From an uncultured Clostridia bacterium (GTDB lineage: Bacteria; Bacillota; Clostridia; TANB77; CAG-508): 6,545 nt of DNA. This document shows, one piece after another, positions 5,423 to 6,545 of the stretch (position 1 is the first letter of the stretch; the number at the start of each line of letters is the position of its first letter). The notes below the pieces were generated by a model, which was given only the letters and a program-made list of their open reading frames with translations, was not told where the DNA came from and made no database searches. Made by a program: the position numbers and the translations under genes. Location: assembly GCA_934149115.1 (NCBI GenBank), contig CAKPDW010000070.1, forward strand, positions 1 through 6,545, given 5' to 3'.

Positions 5423-5773
5423 ATGGAACATTGGAGTATAGAAGATTATAAAAATTATACAGAAAAAGGAATTAGGAAACATAAATATAGGGCCAATAAA
5501 ACATCTATAGATGGACATACTTTTGACAGTCAAAAAGAAGCTGAATATTATTGCGAATTAAAAAATAGATTAAAAGCAAATGATATTAAGGGATTTTGCT
5601 TACAACCAACTTTTATTTTGGCAGCAGGATTGAAATATAAAGCAGATTTTATTATATTCAATAATGATGGAACACAAGAGATAATAGATGTTAAAGGGTT
5701 TAAGACAAAAGAGTATATAACTAAGAAAAAAGTTTTTGAAGATAAATTTGATTTAAAAATAAAAGAAATATAA
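5423..5773 (+). CDS. DUF1064 protein (phage-type, PD-(D/E)XK nuclease-like fold)
   Basis: A 116-residue protein matching the DUF1064 pattern often found in phages and prophages of Firmicutes. The series reads KYRANKTSIDGHTFDS (about 21-36), then KEAEYYCEL (38-46), LQPTFIL (60-66), KADFIIF (73-79) and IDVKGFKTKEY (88-98), ending with a short strand. Glu39 or Glu41, Asp75, and Asp89-x-Lys91 have the spacing of a PD-(D/E)XK nuclease active site, consistent with a small DNA-cutting or junction-resolving enzyme; the activity is not proven. Two starts are possible. ATG 5423 has GGGAG (5413-5417) 5 nt upstream and is preferred; ATG 5411 would add four residues, but its AGGG lies only 3 nt away. No other phage gene is visible around it except perhaps the small gene at 5829, so it may be a domesticated remnant. 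Confidence 0.78.
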   Translation: MEHWSIEDYKNYTEKGIRKHKYRANKTSIDGHTFDSQKEAEYYCELKNRLKANDIKGFCLQPTFILAAGLKYKADFIIFNNDGTQEIIDVKGFKTKEYITKKKVFEDKFDLKIKEI

Positions 5774-5828
5774 ATACCAAAGATAAGAATTTATTAAAGG
5801 AGATTTTACAGAAAATAAAAGGAGAATT

Positions 5829-6143
5829 ATGAAATATTTTGACACACCAGTTGAAGAACAAGAAACAACAATAAATATATCTTATGATGAGGAAATTGTA
5901 CAAGTATATACTAACAGAATTGATGTTATTAAAAATTTAACTAAGACAATTGGAAAACCTAGTAAAAGAGATAAGAAAGGAAAATCCTATTGGATGGGTG
6001 CAACATGGAATATACCTTTCAAGGAGATTTCTTTGATTACATCAGTTTTGAATAAAGAAGTATTTATAGATAAAAATTTTAAAGGAAAAAAGAAATTTTC
6101 AGAGAATAAAGATGGATTTGAACAAATAGTAATAGATATATAG
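5829..6143 (+). CDS. Conserved protein of unknown function (104 aa), often phage-associated
   Basis: I do not assign a function. The protein opens MKYFDTPVEEQETTINISYDE, a beginning I recall from small hypothetical proteins of Clostridia and their phages. A run of alternating hydrophobic residues follows (VQVYTNRIDVIKNL). Next comes a basic middle, GKPSKRDKKGKSYWMGATWNIP (about 42-63), with an aromatic W-x(5)-W pair, then a short helix and a Lys-rich C-terminus ending in IVIDI. It looks soluble, small and alpha/beta, and the basic middle could contact nucleic acid; that is a guess. ATG 5829 has AAGGAG at 5819-5824, 4 nt away. It lies 55 nt after the DUF1064 gene, and its TAG stop forms part of the next gene's TAGGAGG ribosome site, so the three are probably co-transcribed. 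Confidence 0.75.
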   Translation: MKYFDTPVEEQETTINISYDEEIVQVYTNRIDVIKNLTKTIGKPSKRDKKGKSYWMGATWNIPFKEISLITSVLNKEVFIDKNFKGKKKFSENKDGFEQIVIDI

Positions 6144-6153
6144 GAGGTTTATT

Positions 6154-6545
6154 ATGAAAGTTTTATTAGTAAATGGAAGTCCACATGAAAAAGGATGTAC
6201 GTATACAGCTTTAACAGAAGTTTGTAAAACGTTAAATGAAGAAGGGATAGATACAGAGATTTTTTGGATTGGAATAAAACCAATATCAGGTTGCATTGCT
6301 TGTAAAAAGTGTGCAAAGCTTGGGAAATGTGTGTTTAATGATACAGTAAATGAGTTCGTCGAAAAAGCAAAAGAGGCAGATGGATTTATTTTTGGAACAC
6401 CAGTACATTATGCAGCAGCTTCTGGAGCAATTACATCATTTATGGATAGAGTGTTTTATTCAGCAGGGTGTAGTAAACAATCAGATATATTTAGATATAA
6501 ACCAGCAAGCACAGTAGTATCAGCACGTAGAGCTGGAACAACAGC
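6154..6545 (+). CDS. FMN-dependent, iron-sulfur flavoprotein-like NAD(P)H oxidoreductase (3'-truncated by window edge)
   Basis: The first 130 codons of a flavodoxin-fold oxidoreductase (NADPH-dependent FMN reductase family). The phosphate-binding loop for FMN is clear: VLLVNGSPHEKGCTY (residues 3-17). GTPVHYAAASGAITSFMDR (81-99) supplies the isoalloxazine-side loop. Between them lies GCIACKKCAKLGKC (46-59) with Cys at 47, 50, 53 and 59, a CX2CX2CX5C pattern that fits the compact [4Fe-4S] motif of archaeal and clostridial iron-sulfur flavoproteins (Isf). Many bacterial relatives keep this motif, so a cluster is plausible but not certain. It would be a cytoplasmic electron-transfer or quinone/nitro-type reductase. 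ATG 6154 follows AGGAGG (6142-6147) at 6 nt. The remaining part of the gene lies beyond the window. It has no evident link to the phage-type genes upstream apart from shared transcription. Confidence 0.9.
   Translation, partial: MKVLLVNGSPHEKGCTYTALTEVCKTLNEEGIDTEIFWIGIKPISGCIACKKCAKLGKCVFNDTVNEFVEKAKEADGFIFGTPVHYAAASGAITSFMDRVFYSAGCSKQSDIFRYKPASTVVSARRAGTT

Noticed and set aside
5797..5828. A second AAGGAG (5797-5802), 22 nt ahead of the one used by the gene at 5829, perhaps for an overlooked short gene.
   Set aside because: No ATG, GTG or TTG at usable spacing opens a reasonable frame; it may be a chance purine run or a leftover.
1..6545. CRISPR arrays, tRNA or rRNA genes, insertion sequences, integrase or attachment sites.
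   Set aside because: No regularly spaced repeats, transposase motifs, terminal inverted repeats or structural RNA patterns were seen on either strand.

Overview
This 6.5 kb stretch is AT-rich chromosomal DNA from a low-GC Gram-positive bacterium, most likely a gut or anaerobic Clostridia-type Firmicute. The evidence is strong AGGAGG-type ribosome sites, sigma-A promoters with 17-bp spacers, heavy Lys/Ile/Asn codon use with A/T-ending codons, and Trp written only as TGG with TGA as a stop (standard bacterial code, so not a Mollicute). The species cannot be named from this sequence alone.

Layout. (1) 1-837 (+): most of a Na+/Ca2+-exchanger-type membrane antiporter, cut at the left edge. (2) 838-1371: a 534-bp gap with no large gene. 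It holds what I read as a complete, compact type I toxin-antitoxin module. A 38-residue, almost wholly hydrophobic peptide is encoded on the minus strand (1166-1050) behind a strong promoter and a perfect AAAGGAGG ribosome site. A short RNA of about 90 nt is transcribed from the plus strand (about 955-1044) toward it, and both end at one shared 12-bp bidirectional terminator hairpin. The two promoters and RNA 5' ends look like mirror copies of each other. (3) 1372-1698 (+): a MazG-like nucleotide pyrophosphohydrolase whose last residues appear cut off by a one-base frameshift. (4) 1804-5336 (+): a three-gene operon with its own promoter and terminator. It encodes a GT8 glycosyltransferase, a 598-residue fusion of a GT8 glycosyltransferase to a PlsC-type acyltransferase, and a separate PlsC-type acyltransferase. 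(5) 5367-6143 (+): a second promoter driving a small DUF1064 (phage-type, nuclease-fold) protein and a small conserved protein of unknown function. They are followed directly by (6) 6154-end: the start of an FMN/iron-sulfur flavodoxin-like oxidoreductase, cut at the right edge.

How the parts fit. Two glycosyltransferases and two acyltransferases on one transcript suggest assembly of an acylated sugar product at the cytoplasmic face of the membrane (a glycolipid, a lipid anchor or an acylated envelope glycan); this is inference from domain content. The toxin-antitoxin candidate is the most novel element. The toxin is too small for routine gene calling, and the arrangement (convergent RNAs, shared terminator, hidden ribosome site, antisense complementarity to the leader) recalls the Fst/par and TxpA/RatA families, although the peptide itself is not one I recognise.
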